Notes: generated by a model not told the origin, from the sequence alone. A stretch of 64,000 bases of DNA from Spirillospora albida (GCF_000718255.1 NZ_JOFJ01000005.1:372001-436000), one strand, 5' to 3'. Numbered from the stretch's first letter, positions 1-9,116 are shown. A program made the numbers and translations.

Positions 1-88
1 CGGACGCGGCGAACCGCGCGCACTCGGCGGTGACGTCGTGCACGGTCTCCTGTGGACCGGTGGTCACCCGGACCACGGTGCTCTGCAT
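1..88 (-). CDS. YjbQ/UPF0047-family protein (N-terminal fragment)
   Basis: Only the first 29 codons are inside the window; the gene runs off the left edge. The ATG at 88 opens MQSTVVRVTTGPQETVHD, followed by a DVT..CARF pattern. This resembles the start of the YjbQ (UPF0047) family, small beta-rich proteins reported to have a weak secondary thiamine-phosphate synthase activity. The assignment rests on a short N-terminus and is tentative. No clear Shine-Dalgarno is visible. It points away from the DUF1918 gene at 162-359. Confidence 0.45.
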   Translation of the reverse strand, partial: MQSTVVRVTTGPQETVHDVTAECARFAAS

Positions 89-161
89 GATCACCGGTGT
101 ACCCCGGTACGGGCCCGCCTACCCCGGGACGGCGGTGCGCGGATCGCCGCGCCCGGACGGG

Positions 162-359
162 CTAGCGCGACAGGCCCCCCGCGTGCTCGACGACGGCGTC
201 CGGGCCCGGGTAGATCAGGGCCTCGTGGCCGTCGTCGAACCGGACCAGATAGGGCGGGTCGCCGTCCGGCCCCCGCACCTCGATGATCTCGCCCAGCCGA
301 TCCGCCTGTCCGACGACGGTGCCGTGGACGTGCAGGCGGTCTCCGATGTCCGCGTTCAT
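162..359 (-). CDS. DUF1918 domain protein
   Basis: A 65-residue protein of the actinobacterial DUF1918 family, recognised by the GDRLHVHG start, the GEIIEVRG..G.PPYLVRF core and the DGHEALIYPGPDAVVEH end. The fold is a small SH3-like beta barrel and the function is unknown. The chosen start is the ATG at 359 behind GGGGGAG; a GTG directly before it (362) is the alternative. The gene is divergent from aceE, with about 230 bases between them, and is probably monocistronic. Confidence 0.85.
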   Translation of the reverse strand: MNADIGDRLHVHGTVVGQADRLGEIIEVRGPDGDPPYLVRFDDGHEALIYPGPDAVVEHAGGLSR

Positions 360-498
360 CACTCCCCCAACCGGCGTGTTCGGCGCGTCCGGTACGAGCG
401 CGTCTCATCCGCTCGGTACCCGCTCTGGCGGGAACAATGGTTACCGAGGGGTAGAGATGCGTTAGCCGCCACGAACGGCGACGATGGATCAACGAGGA

Positions 499-517
499 GG
501 ACGGCCACCAGCCGTCC
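499..517 (+). promoter_or_regulatory. Small inverted repeat in the aceE leader
   Basis: GGACGGC-CACCA-GCCGTCC is a perfect 7-bp hairpin 74 bases before the aceE start, in the otherwise featureless 360-590 region. It would form in the 5' leader if transcription starts upstream, for example near the AT-richer stretch at 435-470. No known riboswitch was recognised. A regulatory role is a guess. Confidence 0.3.
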
Positions 518-590
518 GCGGGACGGGACCGGCCCCCCGAGCGGCGGCCGCGGGTCCCGCCGGCACCACCGTGAGCGCAGAGGGGATCCC

Positions 591-3380
591 GTGGCTTCCG
601 GACGTCAACGCTATTCGATCATCAGCGACGGCCTGCCGAGCCAGCTGCCCGACATCAACCCGGACGAGACCCGGGAGTGGCTGGAATCGCTGGACACGGT
701 CATCAAGACCGAGGGCCGCGGCAGGGCGCGCTACGTGATGCTGAGGCTCCTGGAACGTGCCCGGGAGCTGCAGGTGGGGGTACCCGGCCTGCGCAGCACC
801 GACTTCATCAACACGATCCCGCCCGAGCACGAGCCGTGGTTCCCGGGCGACGAGCACGTCGAGCGGCGCATCCGCGCGTACATCCGGTGGAACGCCGCGA
901 TCATGGTGTCGCGGGCGAACCGTCCCGAGCTCGGCGTCGGCGGGCACATCGCCTCCTACGCGTCCGCCGCGTCCCTGTACGAGGTGGGCTTCAACCACTT
1001 CTTCCGCGGCAAGGACCACGGCGAGTCGGGCGACCAGGTGTTCATCCAGGGGCACGCCGCTCCCGGCATCTACGCGCGCGCGTTCCTGGAGGGGCGCCTG
1101 CAGGAGACCCACCTGGACGGTTTCCGGCAGGAGCGGTCGCATCCCGGCGGCGGCCTGTCGTCGTACCCGCACCCGCGGCTCATGCCGGACTTCTGGGAAT
1201 TCCCCACGGTGTCGATGGGCCTGACCGCGATCGACTCGGTGTACCAGGCGCGGTTCAACCGCTACCTCTACAACCGCAAGATCAAGGACACGTCCCGCTC
1301 GCACGTGTGGGCGTTCCTCGGCGACGGCGAGATGGGCGAGCCGGAGTCGCTCGGCGCGATCGGCCTGGCCGCCCGCGAGGAGCTCGACAACCTCACGTTC
1401 GTCGTCAACTGCAACCTCCAGCAGCTGGACGGCCCGGTCCGCGGCAACGGCAAGATCATCCAGGAGCTGGAGTCGTTCTTCCGCGGCGCCGGCTGGAACG
1501 TGATCAAGGTCATCTGGGGCCGCGACTGGGACCCGATCCTCGCCCAGGACGTCGACGGCGTCCTCGTCAACAAGATGAACACCACGCCGGACGGCCAGTT
1601 CCAGACGTTCACCGTCGAGTCCGGCGAGTACATCCGGGAGAAGTTCTTCGGGGACGACCCCCGGCTGCGCAAGATCGTCCAGCATCTGTCGGACGACGAC
1701 CTGCGCAAGCTGTCGCGCGGCGGGCACGACTACCGCAAGGTGTACGCCGCGTTCAAGGCGGCCCGCGAGCACGTCGGCCAGCCGACCGTGATCCTCGCGC
1801 ACACCATCAAGGGCTGGACGCTCGGCTCCGACTTCGAGGCCCGCAACGCCACCCACCAGATGAAGAAGCTCACCAAGGCCGAGCTGAAGGAGTTCCGGGA
1901 CCGCCTCTACCTGGAGATCCCCGACTCGGCCCTGGAGGCGCCGCTGCCGCCCTACTACCACCCCGGCGAGGACTCCGACGAGATCCAGTACATGCGCGAG
2001 CGGCGGGCCGCGCTGGGCGGCGTGCTGCCGCGGCGCGTCGTGCGCGCCAAGCCGCTGAAGCTGCCCGGCGACCCGGTCTACTCCGAGCTGCGCAAGGGGT
2101 CCGGCAAGCAGAACATCGCGACGACGATGGCGTTCGTCCGGCTGCTCAAGGACCTGATCAAGGACGAGAACATCGGCGCCCGGTTCGTCCCCATCGCCCC
2201 GGACGAGTACCGGACGTTCGGCATGGACTCGCTGTTCCCCTCGTCCAAGATCTACTCGCCGCACGGGCAGACCTACGACGCCGTCGACCGCAAGCTCCTG
2301 CTCTCCTACAAGGAGTCGGAGCAGGGCCAGATGCTGCACGAGGGCATCAGCGAGGCCGGCTCGATGGGCTCCGTCATCGCCGCGGGCACCGCCTACGCGA
2401 CGCACGGCGAGCACATGATCCCGGTCTACATCTTCTACTCGATGTTCGGGTTCCAGCGGACCGGCGACCAGATGTGGGCCTTCGGCGACCAGATGGGCCG
2501 CGGCTTCCTCCTCGGCGCCACCGCCGGACGCACCACGCTCACCGGCGAGGGCCTCCAGCACGCCGACGGGCACTCCCCGCTGCTCGCCGCGACCAACCCG
2601 GCCTGCGTCCACTACGACCCGACCTGGGCGTTCGAACTCGCCCACATCGTCAAGGACGCGCTGAACCGCATGTACGGCTCGTCCGAGGAGCACCCGGACG
2701 GTGAAAACGTCTTCTACTACCTCACCGTCTACAACGAGCCGTACCAGCACCCCGCCGAGCCGGAGGGCCTCGACGTCGACGCCCTCCTCAAGGGCCTCTA
2801 CCGGTACCGGGCGGCGCCCGACGCCGTCGCCGCGAACGAGCAGGCGCCGCGCGCGCAGATCCTCGCGTCCGGCGTCGGCGGACGGTGGGCCCTGGAGGCG
2901 CAGCGCCTGCTCGCCGAGGACTGGGGCGTCGCCGCCGACGTGTGGTCGGCCACCTCGTGGAACGAACTCGCCCGCGAGGCGCGCGCCTGCGACGAATGGA
3001 ACATGCTGAACCCCGACCAGGGGCAGCGCGTCCCGTACGTCACACAGGCGCTGGACGGCGCGCCGGGGCCCATCGTCGCGGTCTCCGACTACATGCGGGC
3101 CGTGCCGGACCAGATCGCCCCCTGGGTGCAGGGCGACTTCACCGCGCTCGGCACCGACGGGTTCGGCTTCTCCGACACCCGCGCGGCCGCCCGCCGCTTC
3201 TTCCACGTGGACGCGGCGTCGATCGTCCTCGCCGTCCTCACGCGGCTGGCGCGCCAGGGCGAGGTGAAGCCGGAGACCCTCAACCAGGCGATCGACCGCT
3301 ACCGGCTCGACGCCGACGTCAGCGCCGTCTTCGCAGGCGGAGTCGGCAGCCGGGAGAGCAACACGGGCGGAGAGGCGTAG
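591..3380 (+). CDS. aceE: Pyruvate dehydrogenase E1 component, homodimeric type
   Basis: Thiamine-diphosphate enzyme that decarboxylates pyruvate and acetylates the lipoyl group of E2, feeding glycolytic carbon into acetyl-CoA. The protein is 929 residues, the usual length for the homodimeric AceE class. The ThDP/Mg-binding motif GDGEMGEPE begins at about residue 244, and the RGNGKIIQELE and YGHYR-like blocks typical of AceE are present. The GTG at 591 was chosen because AGAGGGGA lies five bases upstream and AceE homology begins right after it; the open frame extends back to position 30 without support. E2 and E3 genes are not in the window, as is common in actinobacteria. A strong hairpin follows the stop. 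Confidence 0.97.
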   Translation: MASGRQRYSIISDGLPSQLPDINPDETREWLESLDTVIKTEGRGRARYVMLRLLERARELQVGVPGLRSTDFINTIPPEHEPWFPGDEHVERRIRAYIRWNAAIMVSRANRPELGVGGHIASYASAASLYEVGFNHFFRGKDHGESGDQVFIQGHAAPGIYARAFLEGRLQETHLDGFRQERSHPGGGLSSYPHPRLMPDFWEFPTVSMGLTAIDSVYQARFNRYLYNRKIKDTSRSHVWAFLGDGEMGEPESLGAIGLAAREELDNLTFVVNCNLQQLDGPVRGNGKIIQELESFFRGAGWNVIKVIWGRDWDPILAQDVDGVLVNKMNTTPDGQFQTFTVESGEYIREKFFGDDPRLRKIVQHLSDDDLRKLSRGGHDYRKVYAAFKAAREHVGQPTVILAHTIKGWTLGSDFEARNATHQMKKLTKAELKEFRDRLYLEIPDSALEAPLPPYYHPGEDSDEIQYMRERRAALGGVLPRRVVRAKPLKLPGDPVYSELRKGSGKQNIATTMAFVRLLKDLIKDENIGARFVPIAPDEYRTFGMDSLFPSSKIYSPHGQTYDAVDRKLLLSYKESEQGQMLHEGISEAGSMGSVIAAGTAYATHGEHMIPVYIFYSMFGFQRTGDQMWAFGDQMGRGFLLGATAGRTTLTGEGLQHADGHSPLLAATNPACVHYDPTWAFELAHIVKDALNRMYGSSEEHPDGENVFYYLTVYNEPYQHPAEPEGLDVDALLKGLYRYRAAPDAVAANEQAPRAQILASGVGGRWALEAQRLLAEDWGVAADVWSATSWNELAREARACDEWNMLNPDQGQRVPYVTQALDGAPGPIVAVSDYMRAVPDQIAPWVQGDFTALGTDGFGFSDTRAAARRFFHVDAASIVLAVLTRLARQGEVKPETLNQAIDRYRLDADVSAVFAGGVGSRESNTGGEA

Positions 3381-3412
3381 TCGCCCGGGAAGCCCGACCC
3401 CGGTCACGGGTG

Positions 3413-3450
3413 GTGCGGCCTGCGCGCCCTCCAGGGCACGCAGGCCGCAC
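3413..3450 (+). terminator. Terminator hairpin after aceE
   Basis: A perfect 12-bp stem, GTGCGGCCTGCG pairing with CGCAGGCCGCAC, continues after a C/A mismatch into a 5-bp inner stem (GCCCT/AGGGC) with a CC loop. It lies 33 bases after the aceE stop, between the convergent aceE and VOC genes. It has no U-tract, as is usual for GC-rich actinobacterial terminators. Confidence 0.8.
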
Positions 3451-3544
3451 GACCCGCCGGACGACGGGACCGCGCGGACGGAGCAGGCGGCCGGCGCGCG
3501 CGGTGAGGACGCCCTCGACTGTGACGAGGGGTTCCAGGAGGCCG

Positions 3545-3925
3545 CTACCCCTGGGCCGGAGGAGGGGTGAAGACGCCGAAGCGGTTGCCCGACGGGTCGT
3601 CCAGGTAGGCGAAGCGGAGGCCGTTCTGGTTGCTCTGCGTCGGGACGGCGACCTTGCCGCCGAGCCGCTCGGTCTCGGCGCAGGCGGCGTCCACGTCCTC
3701 GACCAGCACGATGAAGATGGCGTGGTTGTCGGACGCGTCGGCGTTGTGCTGGATGCCGCCCACCGGCTCGGGCGAACCGGGGTAGTTGATGAGGTCGTAG
3801 CCGTCGACGTCCGGGTCGACGGAGATGTTCCAGCCGAACATCTCGCCGTAGAAGCGGCGGGCCTCGGCAGGCGCGTCGGTGCCGACCTGGAACCAGGCGA
3901 CGGTGTTGAAGGCGGGGACGGTCAT
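3545..3925 (-). CDS. VOC/glyoxalase-like protein
   Basis: A 126-residue protein of the vicinal-oxygen-chelate superfamily, which covers glyoxalases, extradiol dioxygenases and resistance proteins. It shows one beta-alpha-beta-beta-beta unit pair: the opening TVPAFNTVAWFQVGT, the EARRFYGEMFGWN helix-strand typical of the fold, and the closing LDDPSGNRFGVFTPP. The substrate cannot be deduced. ATG 3925 follows GGAGGAAC with good spacing. The gene lies downstream of, and in the same direction as, the WYL regulator (95-base gap), so the regulator may control it. Confidence 0.85.
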   Translation of the reverse strand: MTVPAFNTVAWFQVGTDAPAEARRFYGEMFGWNISVDPDVDGYDLINYPGSPEPVGGIQHNADASDNHAIFIVLVEDVDAACAETERLGGKVAVPTQSNQNGLRFAYLDDPSGNRFGVFTPPPAQG

Positions 3926-4019
3926 GGCGTTCCTCCTGCGGAGATGGTGTGCCGTTCGGGTACGGGAGCCAGCTTCCGGGAGGTCCGCGACAACCCTGTG
4001 TCGGTGTTTCCGGGGCTTT

Positions 4020-4724
4020 CTAGACGAATTCCAGCGGTCGCACGGCGTAGTCGCGGAGGCGGTCCCCGGGGTCGTCGACGACGCGTTCGGGGGCGTGCTC
4101 GTCGAGCAGCGCGGCACGGGCCACGCGGTCGATCCGGAAGATCCGCCGGGCCTCGCGCAGCCGGCACCAGCCCGCCAGGTACCAGCTCAGGTTCAGGGAC
4201 GTGAACGCGATCGGCTCGACGTCGCGCTCGGTCTCCCGGCCCTCCCCGTCGACGTACCCGAGGCGGACGACGCGGCGCGCGGTCACCGCCTCCTCCAGGA
4301 CGGCGGGCACCGAGGGCGGCGCCTGCGCGCCCAGCGGCGTCACGAACCGGATCCGGCCGGCGAGGCTGCGGGCGGACGCGCCGTCCGCCGCCGACATCGC
4401 CGCGACGATCTTCTGCAGCGCGGTGCGGGCGGCCCACGAGTACGGGGCGCCGTCGGCGCGGCCGAGCGCGACGGCGACCGCGACGGCCTCGGCGGGCGTG
4501 AAGTTCAGCGGCGGCAGCGTGCGGCTCTTGTCGAGCGTGTACCCGCCGCCCCGGCCGACGTCCGCGAAGATCGGGACGCCGCCCTGCTGGAGGGCGCCGA
4601 TGTCGCGTTCGATGGTGCGGACGCTCACCTCGAACCGGGCCGCCAGCTCCCGGGCGCTCACCCGGCGCGGCGCACGGGCGCGCAGCTCCTCCACCAGTGC
4701 GTACAAGCGGTCGGTGCGGTTCAC
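4020..4724 (-). CDS. YafY-type transcriptional regulator with WYL domain
   Basis: A 234-residue DeoR-like regulator. The N-terminal winged helix (residues about 1-60, with RVSARELAARFEVSVRTIERDIGAL in two parts) binds DNA. The C-terminal WYL-type ligand-sensing region shows the YVDGEGRETERDVEPIA strand and the LSWYLAGWCRLR signature, followed by the FRIDRV motif. WYL proteins sense small ligands, often nucleotides or nucleic acids. The gene is co-directional with the VOC gene just downstream, a frequent pairing in actinomycetes. Its ligand and targets are unknown. Confidence 0.9.
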   Translation of the reverse strand: MNRTDRLYALVEELRARAPRRVSARELAARFEVSVRTIERDIGALQQGGVPIFADVGRGGGYTLDKSRTLPPLNFTPAEAVAVAVALGRADGAPYSWAARTALQKIVAAMSAADGASARSLAGRIRFVTPLGAQAPPSVPAVLEEAVTARRVVRLGYVDGEGRETERDVEPIAFTSLNLSWYLAGWCRLREARRIFRIDRVARAALLDEHAPERVVDDPGDRLRDYAVRPLEFV

Positions 4725-4764
4725 GCGCCGACCGTACGCCCCGCCTCCGACAGTCCCGGCGCGG

Positions 4765-5826
4765 TCAGCCCCTCGTCCAGCCGAGGAGGTCGTCGGCGGG
4801 GAGGGTGTTCACGACGCGGTCGGCGGGGACGCCGCAGCGGGCGGCGCGCTCGCAGCCGTTCGGCTGCCAGTCGAGCTGGCCGCGGGCGTGCGCGTCGGAG
4901 TCGATGGAGAATCGGCAGCCCGCCTCGTAGGCGATGCGCAGGAGCCGCTTCGGCGGGTCCAGCCGCTCGGGGCGGGAGTTGATCTCGACCGCGACGTCGT
5001 AGGCGGCGCAGGCGTCGAAGACGAGCTCGGCGTCGAACTCCGACTCGGGGCGGACGGCGCCGCGCCGGCCGCCGCCCTTGACGATGCGTCCGGTGCAGTG
5101 GCCGAGGACGTTCACGTGCGGGTTCGCGATCGCGGCGACCATCCTCTTCGTCATCGCGACCCGGTCCATGCGGAGCTTGGAGTGGACGCTCGCGACGACG
5201 ACGTCGAGCCGGCCGAGGAGGTCGGGGTCCTGGTCGAGGGACCCGTCGTCAAGGATGTCGACCTCGATCCCGGTCAGGATGCGGAACGGAGCCAGTTCCC
5301 CGTTCAGCTCCGCGACGACGTCGAGCTGGCGGCGCAGCCGGTCGGCCGACAGCCCGCTCGCGACCTTGAGCCGGGGCGAGTGGTCGGTGAGCGCGATGTA
5401 CTCGTGGCCGATCGCGCGGGCCGCCTCGGCCATCTCGCGGATCGGGGACCCGCCGTCCGACCAGTCGCTGTGGGTGTGCAGGTCTCCGCGCAGGGCGGCG
5501 CGCAGGGCGGCCGCGGCCTCGTCCAGCGGCTCGTCCTCGGTGGCCTCGAGGCGCCGCAGGTAGACGGGGGTCTCGCCGCGCAGCGCCTCCTCGATGACCA
5601 GGGCGGTGACCTTCCCGACGCCGGGCAGCGCCGTCAGCGTGCCCTCCCGGACGCGGTCGGCGAGCTCGTCCCGGGACATGCCCTCGACGACGCCCGCGAC
5701 CGTCCGGAACGCGCGGACGCGGTAGGTCGGCTCGTGCGCGCGCTCCAGCAGGAACGCGATGCGGCGCAGCGCTTCGACAGGCTCCACGTTCGGCACCGTA
5801 CCCGGACGGGGCGGCCCCGGTGTCAT
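4765..5826 (-). CDS. PHP-domain phosphoesterase with HhH region (PolX-like C-terminal half)
   Basis: About 353 residues. The N-terminal helical segment ends in a helix-hairpin-helix (LTALPGVGKVTALVIEEAL). The PHP metallo-phosphoesterase domain follows, with metal ligands visible in GDLHTHSDWSDGG, IALTDHSPR, VASVHSKL, VLGHCTGR and IDSDAHARGQL. This is the architecture of family X DNA polymerase C-termini without a nucleotidyltransferase domain, so a role in DNA end processing or phosphate-ester hydrolysis is likely but unproven. The start is uncertain: ATG 5826, ATG 5847 and GTG 5787 are all in frame, and the last lies closest to the family's usual N-terminus. Confidence 0.85.
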   Translation of the reverse strand: MTPGPPRPGTVPNVEPVEALRRIAFLLERAHEPTYRVRAFRTVAGVVEGMSRDELADRVREGTLTALPGVGKVTALVIEEALRGETPVYLRRLEATEDEPLDEAAAALRAALRGDLHTHSDWSDGGSPIREMAEAARAIGHEYIALTDHSPRLKVASGLSADRLRRQLDVVAELNGELAPFRILTGIEVDILDDGSLDQDPDLLGRLDVVVASVHSKLRMDRVAMTKRMVAAIANPHVNVLGHCTGRIVKGGGRRGAVRPESEFDAELVFDACAAYDVAVEINSRPERLDPPKRLLRIAYEAGCRFSIDSDAHARGQLDWQPNGCERAARCGVPADRVVNTLPADDLLGWTRG

Positions 5827-5952
5827 CCCGGCCCGCGCCCGCGTCATACCGGGGCGGTACGAAAATGACCGCTCCGCAGAGTGATCTCCTGCCGGGTTTC
5901 CGGCCTCTAACTTTCTGAGGGGCAGACACCGACCAGGGGAGGGCCTCCGCCG

Positions 5953-6891
5953 ATGCCGAGCCTGCGCAGGATCGTGACCACCGTCGTCCTCCTCGCGGTG
6001 GGATCGGCCAACGGGAGCGCCGGCCGGGACGAGCCGTACGCGCCGCCGGCGCCCGTGCCGGAGCTGTCGGCCGCGACGCTCGACGCCCGCTACGCCGCCG
6101 CCGGACGGGAGATCGGCCGCGCGGAGGCGACCGCGGAGCGGATCGGCGACACGGCGCGGGTCCGGGCGCTGGCGGCCCTCCGCGCGCCCGGCCGCCGGTT
6201 CCTCGCGTTCGACGCCCGCGGCGGCGGACGGGTCGTCGAGGTCATCGGCGACCTGGCCCGCGCCGACCGGATCGCCGTCCTCGTGCCCGGCGCGGACAAC
6301 ACGATCACCGTCTTCGACGACGCGAAGTTCGCCGGCGGCGGCGCCCGCGCGCTCCACCGGCAGGCCGGCGGCGGGACGCGGCTCGCCGTGGTCGCGTGGC
6401 TCGGGTACGCGTCGCCGTCCACGCGGAGCACGCGCGTCCTGACCGGTTCGGCCGCCGCGGACGGCTCGCGCGCGCTGACCCGGTTCCTCACCGGCGTGCA
6501 CCGCGTCAACGGGAACGCCCGCCTCGCGCTCCTCTGCCACAGCTACGGCGGGGTCGTGTGCGGGAAGGCGGCGCGGCACGTCCGGTCCCTGCCGGTCGAC
6601 GACATCGCCCTGTTCGGCAGTCCGGGCACCACGTTCCCCAGCGCCGCCGCCCTCCGCGCGGGCGCCCGCGTCTGGGCCGGCCGGTCGGACGGCGACTGGA
6701 TCGCGCACGTCCCGCACGTCCGGGTGGCAGGGCTCGGCCTCGGCGCGGACCCCGTCTCCCCCGGGTTCGGCGCCCTGCGGTTCGATGCCGGGAAGGGCCC
6801 CCACAGCGGCTACCTGCGCCCCGGGTCCACCGCGCTGCGCAACCTCGCCGGGATCGCCCTCGGCGCACCCGTCAAGGTAATGGACCACTGA
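5953..6891 (+). CDS. Secreted alpha/beta hydrolase (DUF1023 type)
   Basis: A 312-residue protein with an N-terminal signal peptide (RR, then a hydrophobic TTVVLLAVGSA stretch). The body is the actinobacterial DUF1023 alpha/beta-hydrolase region. The nucleophile elbow reads CHSYGG with Ser197; upstream is AVLVPGADNTI (an oxyanion-loop-like strand), and a late GPHSGYL motif supplies the likely catalytic His. An Asp in WIAHVPHVR-like surroundings may complete the triad. It probably acts outside the membrane on an ester or amide; the substrate is unknown. The ATG lies nine bases after GGGGAGGG. Confidence 0.85.
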   Translation: MPSLRRIVTTVVLLAVGSANGSAGRDEPYAPPAPVPELSAATLDARYAAAGREIGRAEATAERIGDTARVRALAALRAPGRRFLAFDARGGGRVVEVIGDLARADRIAVLVPGADNTITVFDDAKFAGGGARALHRQAGGGTRLAVVAWLGYASPSTRSTRVLTGSAAADGSRALTRFLTGVHRVNGNARLALLCHSYGGVVCGKAARHVRSLPVDDIALFGSPGTTFPSAAALRAGARVWAGRSDGDWIAHVPHVRVAGLGLGADPVSPGFGALRFDAGKGPHSGYLRPGSTALRNLAGIALGAPVKVMDH

Positions 6892-6945
6892 CGCTTTTTG
6901 TCACTCCAGGACGGGTCACCGCGCCCCGGATGGCACTCTGTGGGG

Positions 6946-8121
6946 GTGGACACCACGACTGAGGCCGAGATCAGAGAGCTGACGACCCAGCGCCTGGAGA
7001 AGGCGATGGGCACGTTCGGCACCGCCGCGCTGACCAGCATGGAAGAGCAGCTTCCCTGGTTCCGCCGGATGCCGCCGGACCAGCGCTCCTGGATCGGCCT
7101 CGTCGCGCAGGCGGGCATCGCCGCGTTCGTCGAGTGGTTCAAGAACAACGAGAAGACCCGGCCCGCCATCGCGGGCGAGGTGTTCGGCACCGCCCCCCGC
7201 GAGCTGCTGCGCTCCATCAAGCTGCAGCACACGATCGACATGATCCGGGTGATCATCGAGGTGGTGGAGACGCGGCTCGACGAGCTCGCCGCGCCCGGCG
7301 GGCAGGAGCAGCTCCGCGTGGCGATCCTCCGCTACACGCGGGACGTGGCGTTCGGCGCCGCCCAGGTGTACGCGCGCGCCGCCGAGACGCGCGCCGCCTG
7401 GGACGCCCGGCTGGAGGCCCTCGTCGTCAACGCCGTCCTGCGCGGCGAGGTCGACGACGGCATGCACTCCTGGGCCGCCGCGCTCGGCTGGTCGTCCAAG
7501 CCGGTCACGGTCATCGCCGGGTTCACGCCCGAGGACGAGGAGCCCGAGGTCACCATCGACCAGATGCAGCTGGCCGCCCGCCGCGCCCGCGCCGACGTCC
7601 TCGCCGGGGTCCAGGGCCGCCGGGTCATCGTCATCGTCGGCGGCGACACCGACCCGCTGGAGGCGGCCCGCCCCATCGCCGCCAAGTGCGGGCCCGGTCC
7701 CGTCGTCGTCGGCCCCCGGGTCGCGGACCTGTACGACTCGACCATCTCCGCGCACGCCGCCGTCGCCGGGCTGCGCGCCGCCGCCGGCTGGCCGGACGCG
7801 CCCCGACCCGTCCTCGCGGCCGAGCTGCTGCCGGAGCGGGCCCTCGACGGCGACGCCGAGGCGCGCCGCTACCTCGTGGACAGTGTCTACAACCCCATGC
7901 TCGCCGCGGGCGCGCCGCTGCTCGACACCCTCACGACGTACCTGGAGCAGGGGTCGTCGCTGGAAGCCACCGCGCGGCTGCTGTTCGTCCACCCCAATAC
8001 CGTGCGGTACCGGCTCCGCCGCGTCAGCGAGCTGACCGGCCTCGCGCCCACGGACGGCCGCAACGCGTTCACCCTCCGCATCGCGCTGGCCCTCGGCCGG
8101 TTCGCCGGACGCGCCTTGTAG
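6946..8121 (+). CDS. fasR: PucR-like regulator of fatty-acid synthesis (FasR/MabR type)
   Basis: About 391 residues. The C-terminus holds the PucR-type helix-turn-helix (LEATARLLFVHPNTVRYRLRR), and the middle a GGDEF-like PucR region. Position decides the name: it sits directly upstream of fabD-fabH-acpP-fabF, exactly as FasR does in Streptomyces and MabR in mycobacteria, where it activates this operon by binding ahead of fabD and responds to acyl-CoA. No Shine-Dalgarno precedes the GTG at 6946, so a leaderless or weakly translated start is likely; upstream in-frame codons back to 6898 are alternatives. The GC-poor gap before fabD contains a palindrome that could be its operator. Confidence 0.9.
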   Translation: MDTTTEAEIRELTTQRLEKAMGTFGTAALTSMEEQLPWFRRMPPDQRSWIGLVAQAGIAAFVEWFKNNEKTRPAIAGEVFGTAPRELLRSIKLQHTIDMIRVIIEVVETRLDELAAPGGQEQLRVAILRYTRDVAFGAAQVYARAAETRAAWDARLEALVVNAVLRGEVDDGMHSWAAALGWSSKPVTVIAGFTPEDEEPEVTIDQMQLAARRARADVLAGVQGRRVIVIVGGDTDPLEAARPIAAKCGPGPVVVGPRVADLYDSTISAHAAVAGLRAAAGWPDAPRPVLAAELLPERALDGDAEARRYLVDSVYNPMLAAGAPLLDTLTTYLEQGSSLEATARLLFVHPNTVRYRLRRVSELTGLAPTDGRNAFTLRIALALGRFAGRAL

Positions 8122-8123
8122 GT

Positions 8124-8148
8124 CTTTCACAAACCCTTGTGGCGAAAG
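8124..8148 (+). promoter_or_regulatory. Inverted repeat between fasR and fabD, candidate FasR operator
   Basis: CACAA-ACCC-TTGTG (8128-8141) is a perfect 5-bp palindrome flanked by CTTTC and GAAAG, which extend the symmetry with a 3-base offset. It begins three bases after the fasR stop and lies about 55 bases before the fabD GTG. FasR/MabR proteins are known to bind here in related genera. The alternative is a short stem-loop in the transcript. Confidence 0.45.
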
Positions 8149-8201
8149 TTCGTACTGCACGGCATCGGCACGGGGGTGGCGTTGGCGGCAGGCTGGGCGG
8201 C

Positions 8202-9116
8202 GTGATCCTCCTCGCATCGCCCGGCCAGGGCGCCCAGACCCCCGGCTTCCTGCAGCCATGGTCAGAGCTACCCGGAGTCGCCGACCGGCTGGCCTGGTGG
8301 TCCGCCGTCACGGGTCTGGACCTGGTCCGGTACGGAACGTCCGCCGACGCCGAGGAGATCCGCGACACGGCCGTCGCGCAGCCGCTGCTCGTCGCCGCCG
8401 CGCTGGCCGCCGCCGAGGCGTTGTTCGAGGACGGCGCCCCCGACGCGGTCGCCGGTCACAGCGTCGGCGAGCTCGCCGCCGCCGCCATCGCCGGGGTGCT
8501 GACCCCCGAGGCCGCGCTGGTGCTCGTCCGGGAGCGCGGCCGCGCCATGGCCGAGGCCGCCGCCGTCACCGAGACCGGCATGACCGCCGTGCTCGGCGGC
8601 GACGCCGACGAGGTCCTCGCCGCGATCGACAAGCACGGCCTCACCCCCGCCAACGTCAACGGCGCCGGCCAGGTCGTCGCCGCCGGCTCGATGGACCGGC
8701 TCGCCGCGTTCGCCGACGAGCCGCCCGCGAAGGCCCGGTTGCGTCCGCTGTCGGTCGCGGGCGCGTTCCACACCGAGCACATGGCGCCCGCCGTCGACAC
8801 CCTCCGGCGGCTCGCGCCCGGCGCGCCCGTCGCCGACCCGAGGGCGACGCTGCTGCAGAACCGGGACGGCGCCGTCGTCACGTCCGGGCGCGACTTCGTC
8901 GCCCGGCTCGTCGAGCAGGTCAGCGCCCCCGTCCGCTGGGACGCCTGCATGGCCACGATGCGGGAGATCGGCGTCACCGCGATCATCGAGCTGCCGCCCG
9001 CCGGGACCCTCACCGGCCTCGCCCGCCGCGAGCTGAAGGGCGTCGAGCTGCTCGCCCTCAAGACCCCGGACGACCTCGAGAAGGCGCGCGAGCTGATCAA
9101 GGCGCACGCGTCGTGA
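8202..9116 (+). CDS. fabD: Malonyl-CoA:ACP transacylase
   Basis: Transfers malonyl from CoA to the acyl carrier protein. The protein is 304 residues, normal for FabD. The opening ASPGQGAQTPGF is the family start, the nucleophile elbow GHSVGE carries Ser87, the QPLLVAAALA block precedes it, and GAFHTEHMAPA holds the catalytic His. The GTG at 8202 fits the family N-terminus; no strong Shine-Dalgarno is present. Its stop overlaps the fabH start by 4 bases (GTGA), so the two are translationally coupled. It is the first gene of the FAS II operon. Confidence 0.96.
   Translation: MILLASPGQGAQTPGFLQPWSELPGVADRLAWWSAVTGLDLVRYGTSADAEEIRDTAVAQPLLVAAALAAAEALFEDGAPDAVAGHSVGELAAAAIAGVLTPEAALVLVRERGRAMAEAAAVTETGMTAVLGGDADEVLAAIDKHGLTPANVNGAGQVVAAGSMDRLAAFADEPPAKARLRPLSVAGAFHTEHMAPAVDTLRRLAPGAPVADPRATLLQNRDGAVVTSGRDFVARLVEQVSAPVRWDACMATMREIGVTAIIELPPAGTLTGLARRELKGVELLALKTPDDLEKARELIKAHAS

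Noticed and set aside
489..3407. Very long open frame on the minus strand across aceE
   Set aside because: A shadow frame of the GC-rich aceE gene; the sequence is Arg/Val/Asp-rich without motifs, and aceE is certain.
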